Part shown: positions 37,638-45,992 of the stretch, piece after piece
How positions within the stretch are numbered: position 1 is the first letter of the stretch
How the letters are laid out: each line of letters starts with the position of its first letter
DNA from: UBA1731 sp964440985
Lineage (GTDB): Bacteria > Verrucomicrobiota > Kiritimatiellia > RFP12 > UBA1067
DNA length: 64,000 nucleotides
Direction: 5' to 3'
Assembly: GCA_964440985.1 (NCBI GenBank)
Contig: CAYTWE010000006.1
Span: 1-64,000 of the forward strand
Made by a program: the position numbers and the translations under genes
Notes under the pieces: generated by a model
Database searches by the model: none
The model's input: the letters and a program-made list of their open reading frames with translations, nothing else
What the model was told of the DNA's origin: nothing

Positions 37638-38414
37638 GTGAGACTTCGCGTTCTTGGCAGCGGGTCGAAAGGCAACTCGCTGGCCGTGCGTTCCGGCGGC
37701 ACCTTGGTGCTTGTCGACATCGGATTTTCATACAGGGAGCTGACGCGCCGCATGGCGCTGTGCGGACTGAAGGCGGATGACGTATCCGCCGTGCTGTTTA
37801 CGCACGACCATTCAGATCACTGCGCAGGGGCCGCAACGTTCAGGTCAAGGCATCCGACCGTCCCGTTTTTCGCGAACGGCGACACTGCGGACGCGATAGC
37901 GGGCAGGTGCAAGGTGGATGACGGCTGGACGGTGTTCGAAAACGGCACACCGTTTACGCTGGGCGATTTTGCGGTCACTGCGTTTTCAATACCGCACGAT
38001 GCGGCTGATCCTGTGGGCTATTTTCTCGAGGGCGACGGCGGATCTCTCTTTGTCGGCACGGACATGGGCTTTGTGACGGCGAATGCGCGGGAGATGTTCG
38101 CCCGCGCCACCTGCGCCCTGCTTGAAGCCAACCACGACCCGATACTTCTCGAACAGAGCGGACGCCCCCCGCTGCTGAAGCAGCGCATTCGCGGCCGCAA
38201 CGGGCATCTCGCTAACGAGGATGCGGCGGCGCTGCTTCGCGACACGAATCCGCCGTGTCTGCGGCGTCTGCTCCTTGGACACATCTCAAGCGAGTGCAAC
38301 TCCGTTTCGCTCGCCCGCAGTGCGTTCACGGAGGCCATTGCCGCGCTCAACCGCAGCGACATCGCGCTTGATGTGCTGCGTCAGGAATCCCCAAGTGAAC
38401 TGTTTGAGTTCTGA
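37638..38414 (+). CDS. MBL-fold metallohydrolase, WalJ/YycJ-like
   Basis: 258 aa metallo-beta-lactamase-fold protein. The N-terminus 'LRVLGSGSKGNSLAV' and the zinc motif THDHSDHCAG are typical of WalJ/YycJ-type exonuclease-like proteins; 'SIPHDAADPVGY', 'GTDMGFV' and 'ANHDPILL' continue the pattern, and 'GHISSECNS' provides the last histidine. Family members are proposed to act in DNA repair or cell-wall signalling; the role here is not shown. GTG start, 15 nt after purE, so probably co-transcribed with the purine genes. Confidence 0.88.
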   Translation: MRLRVLGSGSKGNSLAVRSGGTLVLVDIGFSYRELTRRMALCGLKADDVSAVLFTHDHSDHCAGAATFRSRHPTVPFFANGDTADAIAGRCKVDDGWTVFENGTPFTLGDFAVTAFSIPHDAADPVGYFLEGDGGSLFVGTDMGFVTANAREMFARATCALLEANHDPILLEQSGRPPLLKQRIRGRNGHLANEDAAALLRDTNPPCLRRLLLGHISSECNSVSLARSAFTEAIAALNRSDIALDVLRQESPSELFEF

Positions 38415-38439
38415 CGATGCCACGTTTCATCATTCGATT

Positions 38440-38448
38440 TGATATAAT
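38440..38448 (+). promoter_or_regulatory. Extended -10 (TGATATAAT) for queF operon
   Basis: TGA-TATAAT ends 10 nt before an ATG (38459) that opens a 12-codon frame, and 51 nt before queF. Confidence 0.75.
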
Positions 38449-38458
38449 GCCGCGCCGT

Positions 38459-38497
38459 ATGTCCGACGGTAGCACACAGTCAAAGGAGCAGTCTTAA
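38459..38497 (+). CDS. Possible 12-codon leader ORF before queF
   Basis: ATG at 38459 sits 10 nt after the TATAAT, the spacing of a leaderless start, and encodes MSDGSTQSKEQS before TAA. The queF ribosome-binding site (AAGGAG 38483-38488) lies inside it and queF starts 2 nt after its stop. It could couple translation to queF or be accidental. Confidence 0.3.
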   Translation: MSDGSTQSKEQS

Positions 38498-38499
38498 CC

Positions 38500-38961
38500 A
38501 TGCGTACAGGCCTTGAATCGTTGAAGTCGCTCGGCAATGGAACTTCCGTGCCGGCCACGTATTCCCCCGATGTCCTTGAATCGTTTCCGAACGCCCATCC
38601 GGACAGGGACTACTGGGTCACGTTCACCTGCCCGGAATTCACAACGCTCTGTCCGAAAACCGGCCAGCCGGATTTCGCAACGCTTACGATCAGGTACATT
38701 CCTGCGAAAAGGCTTGTCGAGTCGAAGTCGCTGAAACTCTACCTTTTCGGATTCCGCAACCACGGAGACTTCCATGAGGATGTGGTGAACGTCGTATACA
38801 ACGATCTCGTTGCGCTGATGAAGCCAAAATACATCGAGGTCGTAGGCAAGTTCGCCGCTCGCGGCGGGATATCCATCGATCCGTTCGTCAACGGCGGATC
38901 CGGCGCAAAGTACCGCAGGCTTGCGGAGACGCGCTTTGCGGCATGGAACGGGGTGCGCTGA
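38500..38961 (+). CDS. queF: NADPH-dependent 7-cyano-7-deazaguanine reductase
   Basis: Reduces preQ0 to preQ1 in queuosine synthesis. 153 aa, the short unimodular (type I) form. The catalytic cysteine lies in 'FTTLCPKTGQPDFA', and the QueF family motif is ESKSLKLYLFGFRNHGDFHE with the zinc/substrate glutamate and histidine. AAGGAG is 11 nt upstream of ATG 38500. No preQ1 riboswitch pattern is recognisable in the short leader. It heads a possible operon with the hemA fusion and hemL. Confidence 0.95.
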   Translation: MRTGLESLKSLGNGTSVPATYSPDVLESFPNAHPDRDYWVTFTCPEFTTLCPKTGQPDFATLTIRYIPAKRLVESKSLKLYLFGFRNHGDFHEDVVNVVYNDLVALMKPKYIEVVGKFAARGGISIDPFVNGGSGAKYRRLAETRFAAWNGVR

Positions 38962-38985
38962 CGCGACGGATGCGTTCATGGCGGC

Positions 38986-40335
38986 ATGAGACCCTCAAGA
39001 CATACGGTGCCGATCAATCTCGTCGCGGGCGATGCACCCGCGCTTGTCGTAGGATACGGAACGGTCGGACAGCGCAAGACGGGCTTTCTTCGCGACTGCG
39101 GTGTGCGCGTCACTGTCGTCTCCCCGGATGTGTCTATCCGCAATGCGGATGGAGTCGAGTTTGTTTGCCGCGAATTCAGGCCGGGGGATTGCGTCGGCAA
39201 GATGCTCGTGTTCGCCTGCACGGACGACAAGCACGTCAACAGGCGCATACTTGACGATGCCAGAAGATGCGGTGTGCCGTGCTGCTGCGCGGACATGAAC
39301 TGGGCGGACGGGGATTTCGTCACGCCGGCCGTTGTGCGTACCGGCGGTGCAACTGTGGCCATATCAACGAATGGCGCATCCTGCTCTGGCGCGAAGGCTC
39401 TCAGGCGGTCGATCGGAGAATTTCTCGAATCGGAGTCGAAGTCCAGGATTGTTGTCGTAGGTACGGATGACAGATTGCTGCCTTCAGACCGCCGTGCCGC
39501 GTGTCATCTGTCGCGTGAAGCACAGCGCGAGACGGCGCACATGATCTATGGCATCAAGGGCGTTGACGGATTGGTGATGCTCAGCACGTGCAGCAGGGTG
39601 GAGGTGATTGTCCACGGGAATGTCGATGTCGCATTCGTAAGGCGCATGATGGGTTTTCACGGACTGGACGAAAGCGAATATTTCGTCCTTGAGGGCGCAG
39701 AGGCGTTCCGCCATCTCGTGAGGGTGGCGTCAGGGCTTGAATCCGCCTGGGCTGGAGAATTCCATGTGGTCAGGCAGATCAAGGATGCCTTGGCCGATTC
39801 TGCATCGTCCGGAATGCTTTGCGGCCCTCTCAAAGGTTTCTTTGATGACGTGCTGCGCACGTCGAAGGATGTGCGCCATGCGACTGCGGACGTGCTGGAC
39901 GTGAAAGAGATTGAGGCGACAGCGGTCGGGTATATCGCTTCCAGACTGGATATCTCATCCGCCCGAATTGCGGTGCTTGGGTCTGGGACGCTGGGGACTT
40001 CCGTTGCGGCATTGCTGAAGGGCTGCAACGTGACCATGCTGCATCACGGCGATGCCGTGCCGGAATGTGATGTGCTTGTGTGTGCTCTGGCCGCAGACAG
40101 ACCGGCAGTCACGGCGGCGGTTCCAGGACGGCTTGTGATCGATCTCGGAATGCCGCCGAACTGTTCGCCGGATGTCGGCGCCGTGTCGCTCGATGCGCTC
40201 AAGGACTGGCGTCGTGCTGAGACGGGTTCCGTCGGCGACGCCATCGTCCGTGCGGATGCCGTAATTGCGGAGGCCCTGTGTGAGATGGAGAGGAACGGAC
40301 ATGGATTCCTGCGACAGAAATGCGATCTTGTTTGA
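38986..40335 (+). CDS. hemA: Fusion: siroheme-synthase N-domain + glutamyl-tRNA reductase
   Basis: 449 aa in two parts. Residues 1-145 match the precorrin-2 dehydrogenase (CysG/Met8 N-terminal) fold: VVGYGTVGQRK NAD loop, 'VFACTDDKHVN' and 'DFVTPAVVRTGGATVAISTNG'. Residues about 152-449 are glutamyl-tRNA reductase: LSTCSRVEV with catalytic Cys202, 'VRVASGLESAWAGEFHVVRQIKDA' and a Rossmann segment 'RIAVLGSGTLG'. The protein ends soon after 'VRADAVIAEALCEMERN', so the normal C-terminal dimerisation domain of about 100 residues is mostly missing. It overlaps hemL by 35 nt. Role: first committed step of C5 tetrapyrrole synthesis, possibly joined to siroheme formation. Confidence 0.88.
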   Translation: MRPSRHTVPINLVAGDAPALVVGYGTVGQRKTGFLRDCGVRVTVVSPDVSIRNADGVEFVCREFRPGDCVGKMLVFACTDDKHVNRRILDDARRCGVPCCCADMNWADGDFVTPAVVRTGGATVAISTNGASCSGAKALRRSIGEFLESESKSRIVVVGTDDRLLPSDRRAACHLSREAQRETAHMIYGIKGVDGLVMLSTCSRVEVIVHGNVDVAFVRRMMGFHGLDESEYFVLEGAEAFRHLVRVASGLESAWAGEFHVVRQIKDALADSASSGMLCGPLKGFFDDVLRTSKDVRHATADVLDVKEIEATAVGYIASRLDISSARIAVLGSGTLGTSVAALLKGCNVTMLHHGDAVPECDVLVCALAADRPAVTAAVPGRLVIDLGMPPNCSPDVGAVSLDALKDWRRAETGSVGDAIVRADAVIAEALCEMERNGHGFLRQKCDLV

Positions 40336-41593
40336 ACGCGCCCGGCGCGTTACCCCCGGCGGGGTGAATTCGCCGGTCAGGGCCTTCAACGGAGTTGGCG
40401 GAACGCCGCTTATCGTGAACGGCGGCAGGGGACAGCGTGTGCGCTCGGTCGACGGGCGTCTGTACACGGACTACTGCTGCAGCTGGGGGGCGATGATACT
40501 CGGCCACGCCAATCGAGAGCTGACGGCAACGCTGTCTGATCAGGCTGCGAAGGGGACGACGTTCGGCATTGCTACGGAGAATGAAGTCATTTTCGCCGAG
40601 AGGCTGTGTTCTCTTGTGCCGGGGATGGACAAGGTGCGGGCGGTGAACTCAGGCACTGAGGCGGTGATGAGCGCCGTGAGGCTCGCCCGTGGAGCGACTG
40701 GACGCGACTTGATCGTCAAGTTCGACGGATGCTACCACGGACATTCGGACTCCATGCTCGTCAAGGCCGGTAGTGGAGTGCTGACCGCCGGCGGTGCTTC
40801 GTCATCTGCGGGGGTGCCAGAAGACGTGGCTCGGCATACCGTTTCGCTGCCGTACAACGATGTTGATTCGGCAAGGGAGTTCTTCGAACGGTGCGGCGAT
40901 CTTGTCGCCGCAGCGATAGTCGAACCGGTTGCCGGCAACATGGGGCTTGTGCCGCCCGCTGACGGCTTTCTTGCGGCGCTTCGTTCGCTTACGCGCTCAT
41001 CCGGTGCGCTGCTCATATGCGACGAGGTGATTGACGGATTCAGGTTCGCGCTTTCCACATACTCGTCTGCGTTTGCGGATGTCGATCCTGACATAGTGAC
41101 GCTCGGCAAGGTGATAGGCGGCGGTCTTCCGCTCGCCGCCGTCGGCGGAAGGGCGGAGCTGATGGATCTTTTTGCCCCTGACGGCCCTGTGTATCAGGCC
41201 GGGACGCTTGCCGGGAATCCGCTCGCCGTTGCGGCCGGACTGAAGACGCTCGACATCCTTGAACGCGACAATCCGTATCCGGCGATGGCGGGCATTTGCG
41301 GCGACATGGCTGATGGGGTGAATGGCGCTGCGCGGCGATACGGCGTTCCGTTGCACGTATCGCGTCTTGGCGGCGTATTCACGGTGTTCTGTTCTGAAGC
41401 GCCGGTCTGTGACCTCGCGTCAGCCAAGCGGTGCGACACTGATCTGTACGCCAGGATTTTCCATGGTCTCTTCAGAAGGGGCATCTACATTGCGCCTTCG
41501 CAGTTTGAGTGCAATTTTGTGTCGGCTGCGCATGAAGCGTCCGATGCCGATGCGTTTGTCGCTGCGTTCGAGGAAGTTCTGCGTTCCTTGTGA
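40301..41593 (+). CDS. hemL: Glutamate-1-semialdehyde 2,1-aminomutase
   Basis: The PLP enzyme that follows HemA in the C5 pathway, producing 5-aminolevulinate. 430 aa, normal length. Motifs: RVTPGGVNSPVRAFN, 'VNSGTEAVMSAVRLARGATGR', 'DGCYHGHSD', 'LICDEVIDGFR' and the PLP lysine at about 270 in LGKVIGGGLP. ATG 40301 is preferred to the upstream TTG because GAGAGGA lies 6 nt before it and the family starts here. It lies inside the end of the hemA fusion gene, so the two consecutive enzymes are translationally coupled. Confidence 0.97.
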   Translation: MDSCDRNAILFERARRVTPGGVNSPVRAFNGVGGTPLIVNGGRGQRVRSVDGRLYTDYCCSWGAMILGHANRELTATLSDQAAKGTTFGIATENEVIFAERLCSLVPGMDKVRAVNSGTEAVMSAVRLARGATGRDLIVKFDGCYHGHSDSMLVKAGSGVLTAGGASSSAGVPEDVARHTVSLPYNDVDSAREFFERCGDLVAAAIVEPVAGNMGLVPPADGFLAALRSLTRSSGALLICDEVIDGFRFALSTYSSAFADVDPDIVTLGKVIGGGLPLAAVGGRAELMDLFAPDGPVYQAGTLAGNPLAVAAGLKTLDILERDNPYPAMAGICGDMADGVNGAARRYGVPLHVSRLGGVFTVFCSEAPVCDLASAKRCDTDLYARIFHGLFRRGIYIAPSQFECNFVSAAHEASDADAFVAAFEEVLRSL

Positions 41594-41921
41594 TGTCCTT
41601 GGGTAAACCGCACCGGCGGTACGGCGCAGTGCGTTCATTGTCACATGGAAGGGGGACAGGCTCTTGTTGCCATTCCCGCTTTGCTATTGCCTCTTCCTTT
41701 CCGGAAGCATGATGTCGCCGACATTGATCACGGTCTTGGGCTGTCGCTCGGCAAGGCCATCGTGGAGTCTTCGGCGGAACGATCTCGGCTCATTCCGTTC
41801 CTCGAGTGGAGACCGTATTCACCGTGTCGCTGCCTCCGTGCGCCCCAGATCGTACGCATTGAATTCAACGGCGGACGGATTCACCGGAAATCCAATGTTC
41901 AAGGAAGGAAAAGAAAAACAG
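41594..41921. other. Intergenic region, possibly with a decayed coding fragment
   Basis: About 330 bases between the convergent hemL and yebC genes. No supported gene. On the minus strand, short fragments such as 'FPVNPSAVEFNAYDLGRTEA' and 'LAERQPKTVINVGDIMLPE', broken by stops and frame changes, read like coding debris. I cannot identify their source. Confidence 0.35.
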
Positions 41922-41949
41922 AACGCCGCCCATTGACATGGGCGGCGTT
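41922..41949 (-). terminator. Terminator of yebC
   Basis: A perfect 11-bp stem (AACGCCGCCCA / TGGGCGGCGTT) with a 6-nt loop. On the minus strand it is followed by CTGTTTTTCTTTTCC, so it terminates yebC; it may also stop hemL transcripts. Confidence 0.9.
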
Positions 41950-41975
41950 TGCTGCATTGGATGGACTGAACGGAA

Positions 41976-42740
41976 TCAGCCTTCAGCCTCAAGGGCCGCA
42001 TCAACCTCGTCGGTCGTCTCCATGTTCGTGTAGACGTCCTGGACGTCCTCAAGATCCTCAAGCATATCGACGAACTTGTTGATGGCCTTTGCGGCGGCGA
42101 CGTCGGCTACCGGGTTCATCATGTTCGGCACAAGACCAATCTCCGAGTTCTCTTCATCAACGCCGATTCCCGCCTTCTTGATCGCCTCAAGCACGGTGGT
42201 GAAGTCGTTCGGCTGGCACTTGACGGTGAATCCGCCGTCTTCGGAGACGACATCCTCGGCACCAGCATCAAGCGCGACTTCCATGACCGAATCCTCGGTC
42301 ACGCCATCTGCCGCCGGAATCATGATCTGGCCGAGACGGTCGAAGAGACGCGTTGCGCTTCCCTGCTTCGCGAATTCAATGCCGTTCTTCTTGAAGACGT
42401 TGCCGACTTCTGCCGCAGCGCGGTTCTTGTTGTCCGTAAGGACGTTCACGACGAGCGCGACGCCGCCCTTGATGCCCTCGTACTGCGCATCGACGAGCGC
42501 GGCCGATTCAAGCTCGCCGGTTCCCTTCTTGATGGCGCGCTCGATGTTGTCGTTGGGCATCTGCGCGGCCTTCGCCTTGGCGATGAGCGTACGGAGGGTG
42601 GGGTTGTTGTCAGGGTCGCCGCCCTTTGCCTTGACGACAATGGTGATTTCCTTGCCGAGCTTGGAAAAGATCTTTCCCTTTTTCGCGTCCGCCGCGCCTT
42701 TCGCGCGCTTGATTGTCGCCCAGTGGCTGTGACCTGACAT
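41976..42740 (-). CDS. yebC: YebC/PmpR family DNA-binding or ribosome-associated protein
   Basis: 254 aa. The N-terminal MSGHSHWATIKRAKGAADAKKGKIFSKL-type sequence is diagnostic, followed by 'DNNPTLRTLIAKAKAAQMPNDNIERAIKKGTG' and the acidic C-terminus (EDLEDVQDVYTNM). Members have been described as transcription regulators and, for YebC2-type proteins, as factors relieving ribosome stalling at proline tracts; which applies here is open. Start ATG 42740 has AAAGGAG 8 nt upstream on the minus strand. A strong terminator follows. The ORF extends further upstream, but the family begins at this Met. Confidence 0.96.
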   Translation of the reverse strand: MSGHSHWATIKRAKGAADAKKGKIFSKLGKEITIVVKAKGGDPDNNPTLRTLIAKAKAAQMPNDNIERAIKKGTGELESAALVDAQYEGIKGGVALVVNVLTDNKNRAAAEVGNVFKKNGIEFAKQGSATRLFDRLGQIMIPAADGVTEDSVMEVALDAGAEDVVSEDGGFTVKCQPNDFTTVLEAIKKAGIGVDEENSEIGLVPNMMNPVADVAAAKAINKFVDMLEDLEDVQDVYTNMETTDEVDAALEAEG

Positions 42741-42801
42741 TTTTATCCGCTCCTTTGGATTGTTCTGTAAGAAAAAAGATGCTGTATTGTAGCAAAATGC
42801 G

Positions 42802-43695
42802 TTAAGAGACGCAACCATGCCCGCCCTGCATATTTTCGCCGAGCAGAGCCAGGGCGGGATCTGCCGCCTCATAGCCTTGAATCCAACCGTTCTCGAAACC
42901 GAAATCTGCCGCCGCCTCGGTGACGGATTCATACTCGTCTTCGGTGACTTTTCTGCTGAGATCCGGCGTAGACAGGGCGCGGTAGGCGGGCGTGAACTGG
43001 CTCATCACGGATACCGGTATCTCCGGCGAGAGTTCGGTCGCGAGCCATGCGAGGTTCTCGATTGCTTCGTCCGCATGGTTCGGCAGCACGAGTATTCGCA
43101 CGATAAGCGGCGGCACACCGCCGTGGCGGCGGCGCTCCCTGCCGAACGCCCACCGTACGGCGGATCGCGCCGCCTCTACGTAGCCGGGTGATGCGCTTGC
43201 CGCGACGGCCGTTTCGTTGCGTGAGTAGCGCAGATCGAAAAGGGCGGTGTCGCAGAGATCCGAATACTCCTCCAGCGTGGCCGTCGATTCGTAGCCTGAC
43301 GAGTTCCAGACGAACGGCAGTCGCACACCTCCCTTGATGAGTGGCGCCGCGGCCTCACGGATGTACGGCAGATATGGCGTTGGGGAAACGAGATTCCAGT
43401 TGCTGCACCCGTCATTCACGGCAAGGCCGCGCAGAATGCCGGTCAGCTGCTCAACCGTCATGTCATCGCCCTTGCCGCCCCAGCTCCATGGCGAGTTCTG
43501 GCAGTACAGGCACTTCATTGTGCACCGGGAGAAGAAGACGCATCCGCTGCCGCGCTCACCGACGAGCGGCGGCTCTTCGCCGAAGTGCGGCCCCCACCTG
43601 AATATGCGCGGCATCGCTCCGGCGCCGCAGAATCCGGTCTTTCCGTTTCTGCGGTCAACCCCGCAGCGTCGTGGACATAAGATACATCCGGTCAT
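42802..43695 (-). CDS. Radical SAM protein, PflX/PFL-activase-like
   Basis: 297 aa. An N-terminal cysteine set (C4, C7, C11, C23: 'CILCPRRCGVDR...GFCG') precedes the radical SAM cluster C58-x3-C62-x2-C65 (SRCTMKCLYCQN). This layout matches uncharacterised PflX-type (COG1313) proteins related to pyruvate formate-lyase activases. Later blocks: 'NWNLVSPTPYLPYI', 'VWNSSGYES' and 'MSQFTPAYRA'. The target enzyme is not known and no glycyl radical enzyme is nearby. ATG 43695 lies 27 nt after an extended -10 on the minus strand, without a good ribosome-binding sequence. Confidence 0.88.
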   Translation of the reverse strand: MTGCILCPRRCGVDRRNGKTGFCGAGAMPRIFRWGPHFGEEPPLVGERGSGCVFFSRCTMKCLYCQNSPWSWGGKGDDMTVEQLTGILRGLAVNDGCSNWNLVSPTPYLPYIREAAAPLIKGGVRLPFVWNSSGYESTATLEEYSDLCDTALFDLRYSRNETAVAASASPGYVEAARSAVRWAFGRERRRHGGVPPLIVRILVLPNHADEAIENLAWLATELSPEIPVSVMSQFTPAYRALSTPDLSRKVTEDEYESVTEAAADFGFENGWIQGYEAADPALALLGENMQGGHGCVS

Positions 43696-43722
43696 GGTCT
43701 GTGCATTTGGAAATTTCGCGGT

Positions 43723-43731
43723 ATTATAGCA
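43723..43731 (-). promoter_or_regulatory. Extended -10 (TGCTATAAT) for the PflX-like gene
   Basis: On the minus strand, TGC-TATAAT lies 27 nt before ATG 43695. Confidence 0.7.
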
Positions 43732-44035
43732 AATGCCAAGTACAGGCCGGAACCGGAGATTCCCCAATTTTTTCCTGGCGGACGAGGCGTCGCGCCGGGT
43801 CGTATCATCTGGTAGGGCGCGCCGTGTTGTGTAATGCGGTGCGTGGAAGGTTGTTGCTTTCGCTGGCGGGAGTTTTGGAGTTCGGGAGTTTTTTGACAAG
43901 ATCCACAGGATTTGGCGAAGGTGGATTTCTGTCTCACTTGAAGGCAAGTGGATCGGAAAAGTTTTCTGCTTCCTGTTATCTGGCATATGGTAGAATACAT
44001 CCAAATTTTGTCAATGCATAAGCAAAGGATTGAAA
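43732..44035. other. Intergenic region with short direct repeats
   Basis: About 300 bases between divergent genes, with no supported ORF. It contains GGGAGTTTT-GGAGTT-CGGGAGTTTTTT (43869-43896 region), a short repeated 'GGAGTTTT' motif, then 'GACAAGATCCACAGGATTT', which resembles a widespread intergenic sequence type. The promoter of the alpha/beta hydrolase gene lies at 43988-43996. Confidence 0.5.
43988..43996 (+). promoter_or_regulatory. Extended -10 (TGGTAGAAT) for the alpha/beta hydrolase gene
   Basis: TGG-TAGAAT, one mismatch to the window's common box, lies 39 nt before ATG 44036. The leader carries AAAGGA (44024-44029). Confidence 0.55.
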
Positions 44036-44932
44036 ATGACTATGAGAAATGTTCTGGTGGCGGCGTTTGTGGTTGCGTGTGGCGTATGCTGCGCCGCAGA
44101 AAACGGTGACGGGAAGCCTTCTGCGTCTGTGCTTGGCAGGGATGGCGCGAAGATCGCAGCGAGGTTCAAGATCTCCGGACAGGATCGGATGCAGGGATTC
44201 CTCCGCACAAGGTTCACCATGGACGGATGCGACGCATGGGTAGTGGAGCCTGACAAGCCTGCCTCCGACGGGCGTTGGGTGTGGTGCATGGAGTGGCCGA
44301 CGGCATTCCAGGATCGCGTTGGCGTAAAGGCACTGCTTGAGTCCGGATATCGCTGGGTGACGTTCAATCCTGCGTCGAAGGATGTCTATGCCGGCAACCA
44401 GAACGACGGGATGCTGGCGAAGCGCAGGGAATTTCAGAGATTCCTCGTGGATGAACTTGGTTTTGCGCCCAAATGCGGTCTTATCGGAATGAGCTGGGGC
44501 GGCTTCTATTCCGTCCGGTACGCATCAACGTTTCCTGATTGCGTATGTGCAGCCTATCTCGATGCGCCGCTTCTCGACTTCTCTACGCTGCAGGGCTTCG
44601 ACGGCAATGGGAACTGGGGACGCAAGGGTCTCGCAAAGTACTATCCGTTCATCACCGATACGTATGACGGTGCAAACGATCCCTACCAGAGCGTGAACCG
44701 TGCAGCACCCATTGCAAAGGCCGGAATCCCCATGCTCATCCTCTATGGCGGGGCTGACGTCGTCGTGCCGCCGGAGAGGAACTGCATCCGCTTTGCGGCG
44801 GACTTCGAGAAGGCCGGTGGTGACCTCAAGATTGAGCGCCGTGCAAAGTGGGGACATCACCCCCATGGCGTTGAGCCTAACGAGGTGCAGCGCATAGTCA
44901 ACTTCTTTGATGCCGCAAACGCCGGAAAATAG
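44036..44932 (+). CDS. Secreted alpha/beta hydrolase
   Basis: 298 aa with a signal peptide (about 1-20, VACGVCCAA). The nucleophile elbow is GMSWGGFYS, the acid lies in LYGGADVVVP and the histidine in KWGHHPHG, giving a full Ser-Asp-His triad. It is closest to prolyl-oligopeptidase/dienelactone-type esterases. The substrate could be an acylated carbohydrate given the neighbouring GH5-like enzyme, but this is inference. ATG 44036 has AAAGGA 6 nt upstream. A metallophosphoesterase gene follows 20 nt after its stop. Confidence 0.82.
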   Translation: MTMRNVLVAAFVVACGVCCAAENGDGKPSASVLGRDGAKIAARFKISGQDRMQGFLRTRFTMDGCDAWVVEPDKPASDGRWVWCMEWPTAFQDRVGVKALLESGYRWVTFNPASKDVYAGNQNDGMLAKRREFQRFLVDELGFAPKCGLIGMSWGGFYSVRYASTFPDCVCAAYLDAPLLDFSTLQGFDGNGNWGRKGLAKYYPFITDTYDGANDPYQSVNRAAPIAKAGIPMLILYGGADVVVPPERNCIRFAADFEKAGGDLKIERRAKWGHHPHGVEPNEVQRIVNFFDAANAGK

Positions 44933-44952
44933 CAGATGGCACGAAAGGCAAA

Positions 44953-45909
44953 ATGGTGCACGATCCCATGAACCGCAGAAACTTCCTGAAATCGCTCGGC
45001 GGCATCGCCGCCGTCAGCGCTCTGCCGTCCTTCGCTGACGATCCTTCCGCATTTCCGAAGCGCGGCGCGTTCGAGCGCCTTGCGCTTGCGTACAATCGCA
45101 TCCACATCGGCCTCGAAAAGCCGTTTTCGGTGTTGCACATCTCCGATACGCATCTGACGGAGGCGTATCAGAACGAAGACGAGAAGAAGCAGAAGCTGAA
45201 GCAGGTGCGGACGCAGACGTTCGGAGGTCGGCAGGAGCAGGCATTGCGCGATTCGCTCGCGTGGGCGAAGAAGAATGTCGACTACGTGATCCACACGGGG
45301 GACCTGATCGACTGGCAGAGCGAAGCGAACTTCGACCTTGTGCGGAAATATTTCGGTGGTGCGATGTTCGGTTCGATCGGCAACCACGAGTATTCCAAGT
45401 ACATGTGGCTTGAGAAGTCCGAGGCGACGGATGCGTACAAGGCGTTGACGGCACCGCTTGTGCAGAAGGCCTATCCGTTCGACATACGCTTCGCCTCGCA
45501 GACCGTCAATGGCGTGAACTTCGTCTCGATGGATTCCGTCTACGGCTACGTGACGCCGGAACAGGTCGAACGTTTCCGCGCAGAGGTGAAGAAGGGACTG
45601 CCCATTGTCCTCTGCCAGCACGTGCCGTTCTACACGGAATCGATTTGGCGCGCCAACGGGAAGTTCTGGACGGCGGACCGGCCGTTTACGAACGCGGCGG
45701 CACCGGCGGCGGCGGGCGACTGCCAGAAGCAGTTGACCGACCCCACAACGAAGGCGTTCATCGCCGACTTGAAGAAAGAGCCGCTTCTCAAAGGCATTCT
45801 CGCGGGGCATCTTCACATCACTGTGCAGGATCGTTTTTCGCCGACGGCGATGGAGTACGTCGTGGGCGGCAACTTCATGTTCCACGGAGAGGAGATACTC
45901 TTCACGTGA
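44953..45909 (+). CDS. Tat-exported metallophosphoesterase
   Basis: 318 aa calcineurin-like phosphoesterase. Tat signal NRRNFLKS with hydrophobic stretch to 'LPSFA' (about 6-27). Metal-binding motifs in order: ISDTHL, HTGDLID, GSIGNHEY, CQHVPF and GHLH. A full dinuclear site is therefore predicted. Export by Tat suggests metal loading before export. Start ATG 44953 (GAAAGG upstream); ATG 44968 directly at the Tat motif is an alternative. Substrate unknown: phosphomonoesters, phosphodiesters or cyclic nucleotides. It is probably in one operon with the upstream esterase. Confidence 0.87.
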   Translation: MVHDPMNRRNFLKSLGGIAAVSALPSFADDPSAFPKRGAFERLALAYNRIHIGLEKPFSVLHISDTHLTEAYQNEDEKKQKLKQVRTQTFGGRQEQALRDSLAWAKKNVDYVIHTGDLIDWQSEANFDLVRKYFGGAMFGSIGNHEYSKYMWLEKSEATDAYKALTAPLVQKAYPFDIRFASQTVNGVNFVSMDSVYGYVTPEQVERFRAEVKKGLPIVLCQHVPFYTESIWRANGKFWTADRPFTNAAAPAAAGDCQKQLTDPTTKAFIADLKKEPLLKGILAGHLHITVQDRFSPTAMEYVVGGNFMFHGEEILFT

Positions 45910-45929
45910 ACGGCGGTGTGCGTCGTCTG

Positions 45930-45938
45930 TGATATAAT
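45930..45938 (+). promoter_or_regulatory. Extended -10 (TGATATAAT) for the GH5-like gene
   Basis: TGA-TATAAT lies 54 nt before ATG 45993; the leader has AAGGA upstream of the start. Confidence 0.72.
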
Positions 45939-45992
45939 GTGAGGCGCAAATCGGACAGGCAACCGGATAACCACAAGGATTAAAATCGAGAA

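Noticed and set aside
38449..38499. preQ1 riboswitch upstream of queF
   Set aside because: The leader is short enough, but the conserved aptamer loop and A-rich tail of class I are not recognisable, and an SD-only leader explains it.
41645..42082. Plus-strand open frame after hemL
   Set aside because: It runs across the yebC terminator into the end of yebC; no promoter, ribosome-binding site or known domain.
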